Assembly (NCBI GenBank): GCA_937901335.1
Contig: CALCHC010000030.1
Coordinates: 1-14,903, forward strand
Direction of reading: 5' to 3'
DNA length: 14,903 nucleotides
Source: an uncultured Phascolarctobacterium sp.
Lineage (GTDB): Bacteria; Bacillota; Negativicutes; Acidaminococcales; Acidaminococcaceae
The translations under genes were made by a program, and so were the position numbers. Of the stretch, positions 1 through 8,218 are shown one piece after another; position 1 is the first letter of the stretch, and each line of letters opens with the position of its first letter. The notes below the pieces were generated by a model. The model did no database searches and was not told where the DNA came from. It saw only the letters and a list, made by a program, of their open reading frames with translations.

Positions 1-655
1 GTAAAAGCAGAACCGTAGTTTCAAAAGGCTTTGCGGTTTTATCCAGTGTTACTGCCATGCCCACAGGGTACTTGCCCTTTTCAGAAGTAAGCTCTATTTG
101 TCGAGGCAAAGGTTCAATAACGGGGAATTCGCTATACAAACCTACAACATCGTTATGAACTAAAGCTGCAGCAAAATCCTTGGCAGCATTTAAAGAGCAA
201 ATCACCATCCGGTTACGAGCAGCCCATTCGTCTACAGCAAAAAGTCCGTTAACATCGGTAGCAGTAGTAACACAAGCTTGACCACCAATATGACTTGCAA
301 GCACGCGTGCCAATTCATTGGAACCACCAATATGACCAGCCACCAAAGGAATAATAAAATTACCACGTTCATCTATGGATATAATTGCAGGATCCACCAG
401 CTTACTCTTTAAAAAAGGAGCAATGGAGCGCACTGCGATACCTACAGAACCAACGTAAACGATGGCTTGGCAATTTTTAAAAGCTTCTTCCGTCACTTGG
501 TAGTGGTTACCAACCATTGCTGGAAGCTTTGCTTCTTCTGCATACTTGGGTAAAGTTTCCACTTGCACTTCATAACCAAGATTATGCAAAAGCTCGCCAA
601 CCTTTTTACTCAACTCTGCTCCACGCAGAGAAAAGGAATAAACTGCGGCACGCAT
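1..655 (-). CDS. cbiG: Cobalt-precorrin-5A hydrolase CbiG, partial (3' end beyond window)
   Basis: CbiG opens the delta-lactone ring of cobalt-precorrin-5A and releases the C20 carbon with its methyl group as acetaldehyde, giving cobalt-precorrin-5B in the cytoplasmic anaerobic B12 pathway. The frame is open from an ATG at 653-655 to the window edge, giving 218 residues; full CbiG is usually about 340, so the C-terminal part is missing. Visible family features are the N-terminal IVYVGSVGIAVRSIAPFL stretch (residues 65-82), DPAIISIDERGNFIIPL (88-104), and GHIGGSNELA (108-117), which are typical of the CbiG N-terminal domain. The start lies one base after the cbiF stop (TAA-A-ATG), with a GAGG site inside the end of cbiF, so it is the last visible gene of the cbiD-cbiF-cbiG run. 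The identification is strong; only the unseen end is uncertain. Confidence 0.93.
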   Translation of the reverse strand, partial: MRAAVYSFSLRGAELSKKVGELLHNLGYEVQVETLPKYAEEAKLPAMVGNHYQVTEEAFKNCQAIVYVGSVGIAVRSIAPFLKSKLVDPAIISIDERGNFIIPLVAGHIGGSNELARVLASHIGGQACVTTATDVNGLFAVDEWAARNRMVICSLNAAKDFAAALVHNDVVGLYSEFPVIEPLPRQIELTSEKGKYPVGMAVTLDKTAKPFETTVLLL

Positions 656-656
656 T

Positions 657-1442
657 TTATTTAACCTCAGGTTTCAAGTCTAATTTGCTGGGATCAGCTT
701 CACGGAACATATGGGTATAAGTGGGATTGTATAATTCACTGCGTTCATATTCATGACCTAAGAAACCACCAACGGTAATCAAAGCAGTTTTGGTAATATT
801 GTGTTCTGCTGCACTTGCGGCAATAGTGCCAACGGTACAACGAACAACTTTTTCATCAGGCCAAGAAGCTTTGTAAACGATAGCTGCCGGAGTATCTGCA
901 GTGTAACCGCCTTTAATAAGTTCGGTTTGCAATTTTTCAAGCATACCACTGCTTAGGAAAATTACCATGGTTGCACCATGTGCTGCGTAATCAGCAATTT
1001 TTTGTCGGTTAGGAACAGGAGTTCTGCCTTCCATACGAGTGATAATTACGGATTGGCTTACATTGGGCAGAGTGTATTCTGCATCAAGAGCAGCAGCTGC
1101 TGCGCAGAAGGAGCTTACGCCCGGAACAATTTCAAAATCTAAACCATAGCTACGCAACAAATCAATTTGTTCACGATGTGCACCATAAACACTGGGGTCA
1201 CCGGTGTGCAAACGTACAACCAATTTACCTTCTTGAGCAGCAGGAACCATTGCTGCGATAACTTCTTCCAAAGTCATGGAAGCACTGTCCATAATTACAC
1301 ATTCCGGTTTAGCATAAGCAAGCAAGCCGGGATTAACCAAAGAACCTGCGTAAATAATCAAGTCAGCTTTTTCCAACAATTCTTTACCCTTAACAGTAAT
1401 CAAATCAATTGCACCAGGGCCAGCACCAATAAAATAAATCAT
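657..1442 (-). CDS. cbiF: Cobalt-precorrin-4 C11-methyltransferase CbiF
   Basis: This cytoplasmic enzyme transfers a methyl group from S-adenosylmethionine to C11 of cobalt-precorrin-4, giving the CbiG substrate cobalt-precorrin-5A. The 261-residue length is normal for the CbiF/CobM tetrapyrrole methylase family. Family motifs run in order: GAGPG at residues 6-10, YAGSLV at 31-36, RLHTGDPSVYGA at 77-88 (SAM-site loop), EIVPGVSSF at 104-112, and ITRMEGRTPVP at 134-144. The ITRMEGRTP stretch and YAGSLV favour CbiF/CobM over other methylases of the pathway. The ATG overlaps the cbiD stop as ATGA (1439-1442), and an AAGGAG site lies 8 bases upstream inside cbiD, so translation is likely coupled. 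The order D-F-G places three closely linked pathway steps together. Nothing looks damaged. Confidence 0.95.
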   Translation of the reverse strand: MIYFIGAGPGAIDLITVKGKELLEKADLIIYAGSLVNPGLLAYAKPECVIMDSASMTLEEVIAAMVPAAQEGKLVVRLHTGDPSVYGAHREQIDLLRSYGLDFEIVPGVSSFCAAAAALDAEYTLPNVSQSVIITRMEGRTPVPNRQKIADYAAHGATMVIFLSSGMLEKLQTELIKGGYTADTPAAIVYKASWPDEKVVRCTVGTIAASAAEHNITKTALITVGGFLGHEYERSELYNPTYTHMFREADPSKLDLKPEVK

Positions 1443-2587
1443 TCTTCATTCTCCTTTTCTTTACATTTATGCAATTCTATCAGTTCATCTGCAAATTCTG
1501 TTTTACCTAAAATCCCATGAACATGAGAGAACATTAATGCACCTGTTTTTATCTTTCCATGCACTCTATGTTGCATGTAAAAATCAATTTTCTTTGCAAC
1601 TTCCTGCATGACAGGTTCAAATAACCCTTCACGCTTCAAAATTTTAGTAACCTCGTCAGTAGTCAGGCAATCATAAATTTCTTGCCCCACTTCTTTGGAA
1701 GCACCATGTAACATTGCTTGCAATGCCATAACTTCAGTACGACAATCAGCATATTTGGAATGGGTATTCATTACGCCTTGTGCAAGCTTTACCAATTTAC
1801 CTGCGTGACCAATAATAAGCAAAGTTTCAAAGCCACAGAAAACTGCGTAATCTAAAAGTTCGCCTACGTAATTACTACAGGTCACTCTGTCAGAAATATC
1901 CAGCTTCAACACATCACGGCTGTAATCTTCACCGTAGTTACCAAAAAAGACCAATAAGTTTTTGTTTCCCCTAGCCTTTTGTGCTTTTACTTCCACGTGA
2001 ATAGTTTCTATAAGCGCTCTTTCACTCATAGGCTCCACAATTCCGCTTGTACCTAAAACAGAAAGACCACCAACAATACCCAAGCGTGGATTAAAGGTTT
2101 TCTTGGCAATCTCCACTCCTTCCGGAATAAAAATTGTTACCTGCAAGCCACCTGTATAATTTGCTTCTTCCATAACCTTTGTCAGTTCGGAAGTAATCAT
2201 TTTGCGAGGAGTAGGATTTATGGCAGGCTCACCAACGGAGCAAGCAAGTCCCGGTTTGGTAACCGTACCAACACCAATTCCACCACAAAGCTTGATGCCA
2301 GGTTCAGAAATTTTCTCAACCTTTGCGTAAACCAGCACACCATTTGTATCATCAGGATCATCACCGGAATCTTTACGAATGGCACAGCATACATAATCAT
2401 CAGTAAGAATTACTTCTAAAGGCTCCAAATTAAGAACAATACCTTTAGGTGTGTCAATTCGCACAAGTTCAATCCGTTCTCCTGTTAACAGCATCACCGC
2501 CGCAGCCTTGGCAGCAGCAGTTGCGCAACTTCCCGTAGTATAACCACAGCGCAGGTTTTTACCATACGAAAATTGATATTCTTCCAC
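1439..2587 (-). CDS. cbiD: Cobalt-precorrin-5B C1-methyltransferase CbiD
   Basis: CbiD methylates C1 of cobalt-precorrin-5B, giving cobalt-precorrin-6A, with S-adenosylmethionine as donor. It does not belong to the common tetrapyrrole methylase fold family. Family blocks seen are GYTTGSCA at residues 15-22, AIRKDSGDDPDDTNG at 69-83, GGIGVGTVT at 102-110, GHAGKLVKLAQG at 260-271 and the NTHS segment at 274-277. I choose the GTG at 2585-2587 (382 residues) because AAAGGAG sits 8 bases before it and the start falls 13 bases after the stop of the preceding ABC gene. A longer open frame reaches back to 2641, with an ATG at 2618-2620, but those starts lie inside the upstream gene without a good ribosome site. 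The 382-residue length and the short lead before GYTTGSCA fit known CbiD proteins. The stop overlaps the cbiF start. Confidence 0.95.
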   Translation of the reverse strand: MEEYQFSYGKNLRCGYTTGSCATAAAKAAAVMLLTGERIELVRIDTPKGIVLNLEPLEVILTDDYVCCAIRKDSGDDPDDTNGVLVYAKVEKISEPGIKLCGGIGVGTVTKPGLACSVGEPAINPTPRKMITSELTKVMEEANYTGGLQVTIFIPEGVEIAKKTFNPRLGIVGGLSVLGTSGIVEPMSERALIETIHVEVKAQKARGNKNLLVFFGNYGEDYSRDVLKLDISDRVTCSNYVGELLDYAVFCGFETLLIIGHAGKLVKLAQGVMNTHSKYADCRTEVMALQAMLHGASKEVGQEIYDCLTTDEVTKILKREGLFEPVMQEVAKKIDFYMQHRVHGKIKTGALMFSHVHGILGKTEFADELIELHKCKEKENEE

Positions 2588-2595
2588 TACCTCAA

Positions 2596-2602
2596 CTCCT
2601 TT
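2596..2602 (-). promoter_or_regulatory. Ribosome binding site deciding the GTG start of cbiD
   Basis: The minus strand reads AAAGGAG here, overlapping the TAA stop of the ABC exporter gene and lying 8 bases before GTG at 2587. It is the only good Shine-Dalgarno sequence near the candidate starts of cbiD, and it supports the shorter protein. Confidence 0.75.
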
Positions 2603-4313
2603 AATGCTCGCTTGTGTCATGTAATCTTTTATAAATACCATTCAAAGCCAAAAGCTCTTCATGTTTACCCATCTCTGCAATCTCGCCATTATTAAGTACC
2701 ACAATTCGATCTGCGTTCATAATAGTAGAAAGCCTGTGTGCAATGATGAGCGTAGTACGATTTTGAGAAAGCTTATCCAAAGCGCCTTGAATTTGTTTTT
2801 CCGTCCTAGTGTCCAAAGCAGAAGTTGCTTCGTCCAAAATTAAGACAGGCGGATTTTTCAAGAACACTCTAGCAATGGCAATACGTTGCTTTTGTCCACC
2901 ACTAAGCTTCACCCCACGCTCGCCAATTTCTGTAGCATAACCGTGTTGCAAACGCCCGATGAATTCATCAGCCGCAGCATTCTTGGCTGCTTCCACAATC
3001 TCAGCTTCCTCAGCATCCCATTTGCCATAGGCAATGTTAAAGCTTACAGAATCAGAAAATAGGAACACGTCTTGTTGTACTAAACCAATTTGCTTACGCA
3101 AACTTTGTTGTTGGTACTTATTTATATCGATACCATCAAGCAAAATTCTGCCTTGTTCAGGTTCATAAAAACGCAGGAGCAGATTAGCAATAGTAGTTTT
3201 GCCTGCACCTGTAGTACCTACAAAGGCAACCTTTTCACCGGGAGCAATGCGTAGATTAATATTTTTCAAAACCTTTTGACCATCTAAATAACCAAAAGTT
3301 ACGTTATCAAATACAATCTCGCCTTTAATTTCTTCACATGCGACTGCGTTTTCAGCATCAACAATCTCTTCGGGAGTTGTAATAATTTCATGGAAGCGTG
3401 CAAAGCCTGCCATACCCCTTTGATACATCTCCGCAAATACAGTCATGCGCAAAAGCGGTTTCATAAAAAGGTTTACATATAATAGGAAGGCAACCAAATC
3501 ACTTAAAGTTAATTCATTTGTCACAATAAGCAAGGTGCCACAGCCCAACAATGTCAAATTGGTAATGTTGGTAAAAAAATTAACGGAACTATTGAAATAA
3601 GAAAGTACTTTGTAAGAATTAATGCGAGTATCACGCAATTCGTCACTTTTATCGATAAACCGTTGTCGTTCCTCAGCTTCAGCAGCAAAGGCCTTAACTA
3701 AACGTACACCACCTAAAGCTTCGTCAACTTGTGCAGCTAGTTCACCGGATTTAGCACGGTTTCTTCTAAAACCATTTTTCATCTTGCGATTAACAACAAC
3801 AGTGTGTACTGCTTTCACCAAAAGCAAAACAGCTATCAAAGCACCAAGTGTAGGATTCATCCAAAGTAAAACACCAATAGTACCTGCCATGGTAATGCAA
3901 CAAATGAACAAATCATTGGGTCCACGATAAGTAAGCTCGCTGATTTCCACAATGTCACTTGTCAATCTAGAAAGCAGCTGTCCTGTTTTCACGTTGTCGT
4001 AATAACGGAAGGACATCTTTTGCAAATGACTAAATAAATCTCGGCGCATATCATTTTCAATAGAAGCACTCATAATATGTCCAAAATAGTTTATGCAATA
4101 GAGCAAACCAAAGTTAAAAATGTACAAGCCAAAAAGGATGCTAATCCAATAAATAATTTCATTTACATTTTTCTGCGGAAGCTCCACATCCATAATGTGT
4201 TTTACAATTACGGGGAATATCAAATCTAAAAAAGCAGCAATACAAGAACCAAGTACAACGCCCCAAAAATGTAATTTATAGGGACGGTAGTAAGCAATAA
4301 AATCTTTAAGCAT
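2601..4313 (-). CDS. ABC exporter half-transporter, MsbA/BmrA-like (membrane domain plus ATPase)
   Basis: This is a fused half-transporter of the exporter type, expected to dimerise in the cytoplasmic membrane and move a substrate outward using ATP. The 570-residue length is normal. Residues 1-300 carry about six membrane segments with the usual SFRYYDNVKTGQLLSRLTSD coupling region (101-120). The ATPase has Walker A GTTGAGKT (366-373), glutamines QQ at 413-414, signature LSGGQ (470-474), Walker B VLILDE (490-495), and the switch histidine H526; all key residues are present, so it should be active. Its ATG overlaps the stop of the propeller gene as TAATG, and cbiD follows after 13 bases, so it belongs to the operon. 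The substrate is unknown. Lipid or drug export is usual for this family; the setting suggests a tetrapyrrole or metal complex, but that is inference only. Confidence 0.9.
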   Translation of the reverse strand: MLKDFIAYYRPYKLHFWGVVLGSCIAAFLDLIFPVIVKHIMDVELPQKNVNEIIYWISILFGLYIFNFGLLYCINYFGHIMSASIENDMRRDLFSHLQKMSFRYYDNVKTGQLLSRLTSDIVEISELTYRGPNDLFICCITMAGTIGVLLWMNPTLGALIAVLLLVKAVHTVVVNRKMKNGFRRNRAKSGELAAQVDEALGGVRLVKAFAAEAEERQRFIDKSDELRDTRINSYKVLSYFNSSVNFFTNITNLTLLGCGTLLIVTNELTLSDLVAFLLYVNLFMKPLLRMTVFAEMYQRGMAGFARFHEIITTPEEIVDAENAVACEEIKGEIVFDNVTFGYLDGQKVLKNINLRIAPGEKVAFVGTTGAGKTTIANLLLRFYEPEQGRILLDGIDINKYQQQSLRKQIGLVQQDVFLFSDSVSFNIAYGKWDAEEAEIVEAAKNAAADEFIGRLQHGYATEIGERGVKLSGGQKQRIAIARVFLKNPPVLILDEATSALDTRTEKQIQGALDKLSQNRTTLIIAHRLSTIMNADRIVVLNNGEIAEMGKHEELLALNGIYKRLHDTSEH

Positions 4314-5722
4314 TACTTACCACCTCCTTGGGCAACATCCCAAATGTGCAAGCGATATGCTCCTAAGATTTTCCCAGTAGGTGTTAAAGCAGGAGCTTCT
4401 ACTGCAGCAACCTTTGTTCCATCATCACTGATATCAATGGCTTGACAAGGACCTTCTGTGGGAAAGAACAGCTTTTGCTTACCATCTTTTAAATCCACCA
4501 AAAGCATTCCGTGGGCTTTGTAATTATGGGTACGTACATTACGACCAATAGCACAAGCTACAAGATTATCCGCAAAGGCAAGTTCTTCCATAGTTCCCTC
4601 TGCCTTAAATTGATATTTGAAATTACCCTCAGTATCAAAAAGGAAGATACTGTTATTACTAGGATGCTCTAAAGGTGTAGGTAGTTGCCAGTTTTCACGG
4701 TTAAAGGTATTGATTGTAGTAAATACCACACCGTAATCTGTTACGAAACCATCTCGTCCGGAAGCATTAATCCAAGTATTATCCACGTGGGCAGGTGCGG
4801 AGACGAAGCGAGACCATAGCAGTTCTCCCTTGTCATCAAAAAGCAAGCCCCTACCGTCACTACAGGAAGCAGCCAAAAACTTGCCATCCTTGGAATAATT
4901 AGGACTACTGCGCACAACAGTATTTTCAAAGGGTGGAACAGGCGGAACCCACACGGAGTTAAGCATTTCGCCAGTCTTCTTATTTAAGAAGTACAAGGTA
5001 TCCTTATATTTCATATCCCTGCGATAATCGTAAGCAGAGGTAGAAATTACAACCTTACCATTATCGTCGTTAACATCGCACCAATTAATCCAGCAATCTA
5101 TATTTTCATTAGCAGGAAATTGCCACAAAAGCTTGCCGTCCCTAGCGATGGAGAGCATTCTTGCGGCATAGCTCCTAGTTCCATCCTTCGTCATTTTAAA
5201 ACGATAGGAGTTGGCATAAACATTATCGTTTTTATCCACTGCGATATGCACGATGGAAGGATGGGAACGCAAAGCAGCTTCCGTTCCTACATAATCTGCA
5301 GCCTTATGTTGCCACAGGATATCACCGGTTTTAATGTTAATGGCAAAAAGGTTTCCTTCAGGGCTGTTTTCACCAATGAACGCAACCTTACTATCATTGG
5401 TGATGTTAGCAGAAATAAGCTTGCCAATGCCAAGGGAACGTTTCCACAACGCCTTTCCTTCATTATTAAAAAGGAAAAGTTCACCACGTTCCGTACCAAT
5501 CAACCAACCATCTTCGGAAGCAATGTAACGAACAAGAGCTTTAGTAAAGCCCATGCGATCGTAATTTATAACAGGGATATCACCAAGGTAAGCACTTACG
5601 CTATTTTCATTATCGCTAATATTAAATTGATTCCACGGTGTTCTGCTGCCCGTAATCCAGTACAAAGCACACCAGCTCACCGCTAAAGTAAATAGGGCAA
5701 TCCAACCCTTTAATTTATTCAT
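4313..5722 (-). CDS. Membrane-anchored PQQ-like beta-propeller protein, function unknown
   Basis: The 469-residue protein has a hydrophobic N-terminal segment (about residues 6-24), which I read as an uncleaved anchor or signal peptide; the cysteine at 18 lacks a proper lipobox. The rest is a chain of propeller blades: GELFLFNNEGKALW (80-93), GNLFAINIKTGDILW (123-137), an ARDGKLLW blade (193-200), DTLYFLNKKTGEML (241-254), GRGLLFDDKGELLW (290-303), NSIFLFDTEGNFKY (357-370), GMLLVDLKDGKQKL (405-418) and a last YRLHIWDVAQ (456-465). About seven or eight blades fit one closed propeller outside the membrane. I use the ATG at 5722, which forms an ATGA overlap with the EcfT stop; the frame also reaches back to a TTG at 5740, which is less likely. 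No enzymatic residues are evident. Its position between ecfT and the exporter suggests an accessory to one of these transporters, perhaps a docking or binding part. Confidence 0.8.
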   Translation of the reverse strand: MNKLKGWIALFTLAVSWCALYWITGSRTPWNQFNISDNENSVSAYLGDIPVINYDRMGFTKALVRYIASEDGWLIGTERGELFLFNNEGKALWKRSLGIGKLISANITNDSKVAFIGENSPEGNLFAINIKTGDILWQHKAADYVGTEAALRSHPSIVHIAVDKNDNVYANSYRFKMTKDGTRSYAARMLSIARDGKLLWQFPANENIDCWINWCDVNDDNGKVVISTSAYDYRRDMKYKDTLYFLNKKTGEMLNSVWVPPVPPFENTVVRSSPNYSKDGKFLAASCSDGRGLLFDDKGELLWSRFVSAPAHVDNTWINASGRDGFVTDYGVVFTTINTFNRENWQLPTPLEHPSNNSIFLFDTEGNFKYQFKAEGTMEELAFADNLVACAIGRNVRTHNYKAHGMLLVDLKDGKQKLFFPTEGPCQAIDISDDGTKVAAVEAPALTPTGKILGAYRLHIWDVAQGGGK

Positions 5723-6594
5723 AAGTATAATTTCGTCCAATCGTAAGCTTGTCTTAACACGCCAAAGTAAAAGCCTTGCTCAGACAATAGATAAGAAATT
5801 TTACTGCTGACAATCACAGCCACAAGTATGCCTAAAGTTATACAACACAGCTTTTCACGCCAATCCCACACCACATTTTTATGATTAGCATTGGCAAGAA
5901 AAAAGCCCCTGCTGACAACGGAAAGTGCCAAGGTTTGGGCACGCCTTAAACAACGAGCCAGTAAAGGCTTGGCTATATAAGGCAAATGTCTAATAACCGC
6001 AGTTCTGCCACTATGACTATCACTGCGTAATTGTAGCGCAGTAATAACTTCACCGGTTTCTGCAGCAAGTACGGGTAAAAAGCGAATGGCAGTTACAAGC
6101 ATAAAGGCAACCTGCGGAGAAAGTCTCCACGCAGTTAAAGCTTGTAAAAGTTGGCGTGGATCACTTGTCCAACATACCAAAAGCCCCAAGCTCATCATAC
6201 TTGCAGAGCGTAAGCCTTGGACTGCTCCGTACAAAATGCCTTCTCTATACACATACAAGCCACCGGTCAAAGTTCCTAAGAAACCTGCATTAGGCTCAAT
6301 AAGTACGAATAAAGGAGTGCGTGTACTTTGAGCAAAAAACAAGGCTTGGCTGAACATACTTCCCCATAAACCAAGTAACAGTAAAATTGCCAGTACCTTC
6401 CATTTGTAAATGGAAGTCTTGGCACAGATATGCAGTGCTAATGTCAAAGAAAAAAGCACAAACAGGCTGCGAGGATTATCTATGGTAATGGTCAAGATAG
6501 CGAAAAGAAAAAGTACTATCAATTTAGTACGACCATTTAGTTTTTGCATCCAAGGAGCAGCATCAGTGCCTTCCCACAGCTGACGAACTGACAT
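5719..6594 (-). CDS. ecfT: ECF-transporter transmembrane component EcfT/CbiQ-like
   Basis: EcfT is the membrane scaffold of energy-coupling-factor importers; it links the two ATPases to the substrate-binding S component. The 291-residue protein begins with a short cytoplasmic stretch and has several hydrophobic segments (about 22-60, 66-88, 105-145, 160-178, 250-268). Two cytoplasmic coupling motifs of the family are visible: ITALQLRSDS (184-193) and ALSVVSRGFF (223-232), each with the conserved arginine that contacts an ATPase. The start at 6594 follows an AGGAGGTGA site, so the 32-base overlap with the ATPase gene appears real. Length is slightly above the usual 250-270. It lies directly after the double ATPase and before the propeller gene. 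Whether it is the cobalt type (CbiQ) or another group cannot be settled, since no CbiM or CbiN is present. Confidence 0.9.
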   Translation of the reverse strand: MSVRQLWEGTDAAPWMQKLNGRTKLIVLFLFAILTITIDNPRSLFVLFSLTLALHICAKTSIYKWKVLAILLLLGLWGSMFSQALFFAQSTRTPLFVLIEPNAGFLGTLTGGLYVYREGILYGAVQGLRSASMMSLGLLVCWTSDPRQLLQALTAWRLSPQVAFMLVTAIRFLPVLAAETGEVITALQLRSDSHSGRTAVIRHLPYIAKPLLARCLRRAQTLALSVVSRGFFLANANHKNVVWDWREKLCCITLGILVAVIVSSKISYLLSEQGFYFGVLRQAYDWTKLYL

Positions 6595-8215
6595 AGCACT
6601 TCACCTCCTCTGCAGCAATACAAGGTGGAACGTTAATTTCTTGGCATACATCTAACAAAGAAGAAGCTGTCAAACCACCTGCGTTAAGCAGTTGGCGATT
6701 GCTAAGCACTTCATTGGTCGGAGCATCTGCAAGAATTTGACCTTGACTAAGAACAATAACCCTATCAGCAACTTCCGTTGCCAGCTCTACGTCATGAGTA
6801 CAAATAAATACGCAACCACCATTATTTTTATAATCTAAAAGTAATTTTTTAATTTCCTTCAAGCTTTGCTCGTCCTGTCCCGTAGTAGGTTCATCTAAAA
6901 GCAAAAGCTTTGGTTTTTTAGCAAGCATTGCTCCTAAAACTACACGCAAGCGTTGACCTTTGCTAAGGGCTAAAGGAAAATCTTTGGCGTAATCTTCAAG
7001 ATTAAGCTTCACCAGCAAGGCTTTTACTTCTTCAGGAGTAATGTGTTTATTTTTCCAACACAATTCTTCCCAAACTGTATCTGCTAAAAGCATTAAGTCC
7101 GGTTCTTGACGAAGGTAGCCAATTTTGCCCAAGCCTTTGCTAATAGGAGCATTGTCTAAATTAACAACACCATCTTCCACATTAGCCAAGCCACCTAACA
7201 AATTCATTAAAGTGCTTTTACCAGCACCATTAAACCCCATTAGGGCAGTAATTTGTTTTTCACATAAATCAAAATTTAAACCGTGCAAGGTTTCCACGTT
7301 AGCACCAGGATATTTATAACGAAGCTTTTGCACTTCCACAATCCTTTTAGATTTACAACAAGCCTTGCAAATTTTGGTGCCAGCTTCCGAAATTAAACAC
7401 TCTTCTTTAATGAGGTTTACGACCTTTTGATGCACGGAAGAAAGTTCCGAAAGCTCCAGCAAACGACAAAGCTTTACGTTTTGCGGTTCACGTAAGCCTA
7501 CTTCTTCCTTGCCATCTAAAGTACTCCAAGCCTTTTCAGTAGCACCATCGTAAATAATTTGTCCGTTTTGCATAACAGCTAAACGTTTAAAATAGCCGGC
7601 AAGCTCATTTACACGATGCTCCACCATTAAAATAGCAATCTTTTCTTCGCGATTAAGTCTAAGGAGCAAATTTAAAAAGTCTTGCACACCTTGGGGGTTC
7701 ATTTGGCTGACAGGCTCATCCAAAATTAAAAGACGAGGCTTGGTAATCAAGATGGAAGCCAAAGCCAAACGTTGACGTTGTCCCCCGCTCAATTGATGAA
7801 TGCTATAGCTTTCAAAACCAGCCAAACCTACCAAACGCAAGGTTTCACTTACCTGCTCACGAATATAGTCTTGCTGTAAGCCTTGGTTTTCTAAAGCAAA
7901 ACCAACCTCATCAGCAACAGTCATGGCAAAAAGCTGGTCATCAGGAGATTGGTACACGGTACCAACCATAATGCCAATCTTTTCCGGTGTAAAATGTGTA
8001 ATATCTTCACCATTAAGATAAATGCTGCCACGAAGCTCGCCCTTGTCGTGATTGTTTAGCAAACCACTAATTGCTTTAATCAGGGTGGATTTACCACAAC
8101 CACTGCGACCTGCCAAAAGAAGCATCTCTCCTTCTGCAAGCTGTAGGTTAATTTTCTTTAAAGTAAATTTGTGACGGCTTAAGTAACGGTAGGATAAATC
8201 TTCAATTTTCAACAT
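6563..8215 (-). CDS. ECF-transporter double ATPase (two fused EcfA domains)
   Basis: This cytoplasmic protein powers the ECF importer by ATP hydrolysis. The two ATPases that are often separate (EcfA and EcfA') are here one chain of 550 residues. Domain 1 has Walker A GRSGCGKST (36-44), the ECF-type Q-loop YQSPDDQLF (88-96), LSGGQ (142-146), LLILDE (162-167) and H200. Domain 2 has GFNGAGKST (327-335), a Q-loop RQEPD (369-373), LSKGQ (417-421), LLLLDE (437-442) and H474. The linker holds a cysteine cluster, KICKACCKSK (281-290). Domain 1 has SQMNP where the D-loop aspartate would be expected (N173). The ATG lies three bases after the upstream stop. Tandem EcfA fusions are known in other ECF systems, for example with HMP/thiamine-type S components, so the fusion alone does not tell the substrate. 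Confidence 0.92.
   Translation of the reverse strand: MLKIEDLSYRYLSRHKFTLKKINLQLAEGEMLLLAGRSGCGKSTLIKAISGLLNNHDKGELRGSIYLNGEDITHFTPEKIGIMVGTVYQSPDDQLFAMTVADEVGFALENQGLQQDYIREQVSETLRLVGLAGFESYSIHQLSGGQRQRLALASILITKPRLLILDEPVSQMNPQGVQDFLNLLLRLNREEKIAILMVEHRVNELAGYFKRLAVMQNGQIIYDGATEKAWSTLDGKEEVGLREPQNVKLCRLLELSELSSVHQKVVNLIKEECLISEAGTKICKACCKSKRIVEVQKLRYKYPGANVETLHGLNFDLCEKQITALMGFNGAGKSTLMNLLGGLANVEDGVVNLDNAPISKGLGKIGYLRQEPDLMLLADTVWEELCWKNKHITPEEVKALLVKLNLEDYAKDFPLALSKGQRLRVVLGAMLAKKPKLLLLDEPTTGQDEQSLKEIKKLLLDYKNNGGCVFICTHDVELATEVADRVIVLSQGQILADAPTNEVLSNRQLLNAGGLTASSLLDVCQEINVPPCIAAEEVKCYVSSSAVGRH
6601..6609 (-). promoter_or_regulatory. Ribosome binding site of ecfT inside the ATPase gene
   Basis: The minus strand reads AGGAGGTGA in the last codons of the double-ATPase gene. 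The core lies 9 bases before the ATG at 6594. It fixes the start of ecfT and shows that the 32-base gene overlap is not an annotation artefact. Confidence 0.8.
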
Positions 8216-8218
8216 AAG

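Noticed and set aside
1167..1520. Plus-strand reading frame of 117 residues across the cbiF/cbiD junction
   Set aside because: It runs opposite two conserved enzymes and shows no domain.
2588..2641. Longer N-terminus for CbiD
   Set aside because: It would overlap the ABC exporter gene by 41 bases with no good ribosome site, whereas the GTG at 2587 has AAAGGAG at 8 bases.
5120..5686. Long plus-strand reading frame (188 residues) opposite the propeller gene
   Set aside because: It lies fully within a well-supported minus-strand gene, has no ribosome binding site that stands out, and its product has no family-like features.
4313..5722. Propeller protein as an active PQQ dehydrogenase
   Set aside because: The blades are short PQQ-like repeats, and no dehydrogenase calcium- or PQQ-binding motif is seen; the length is also below that of such enzymes.
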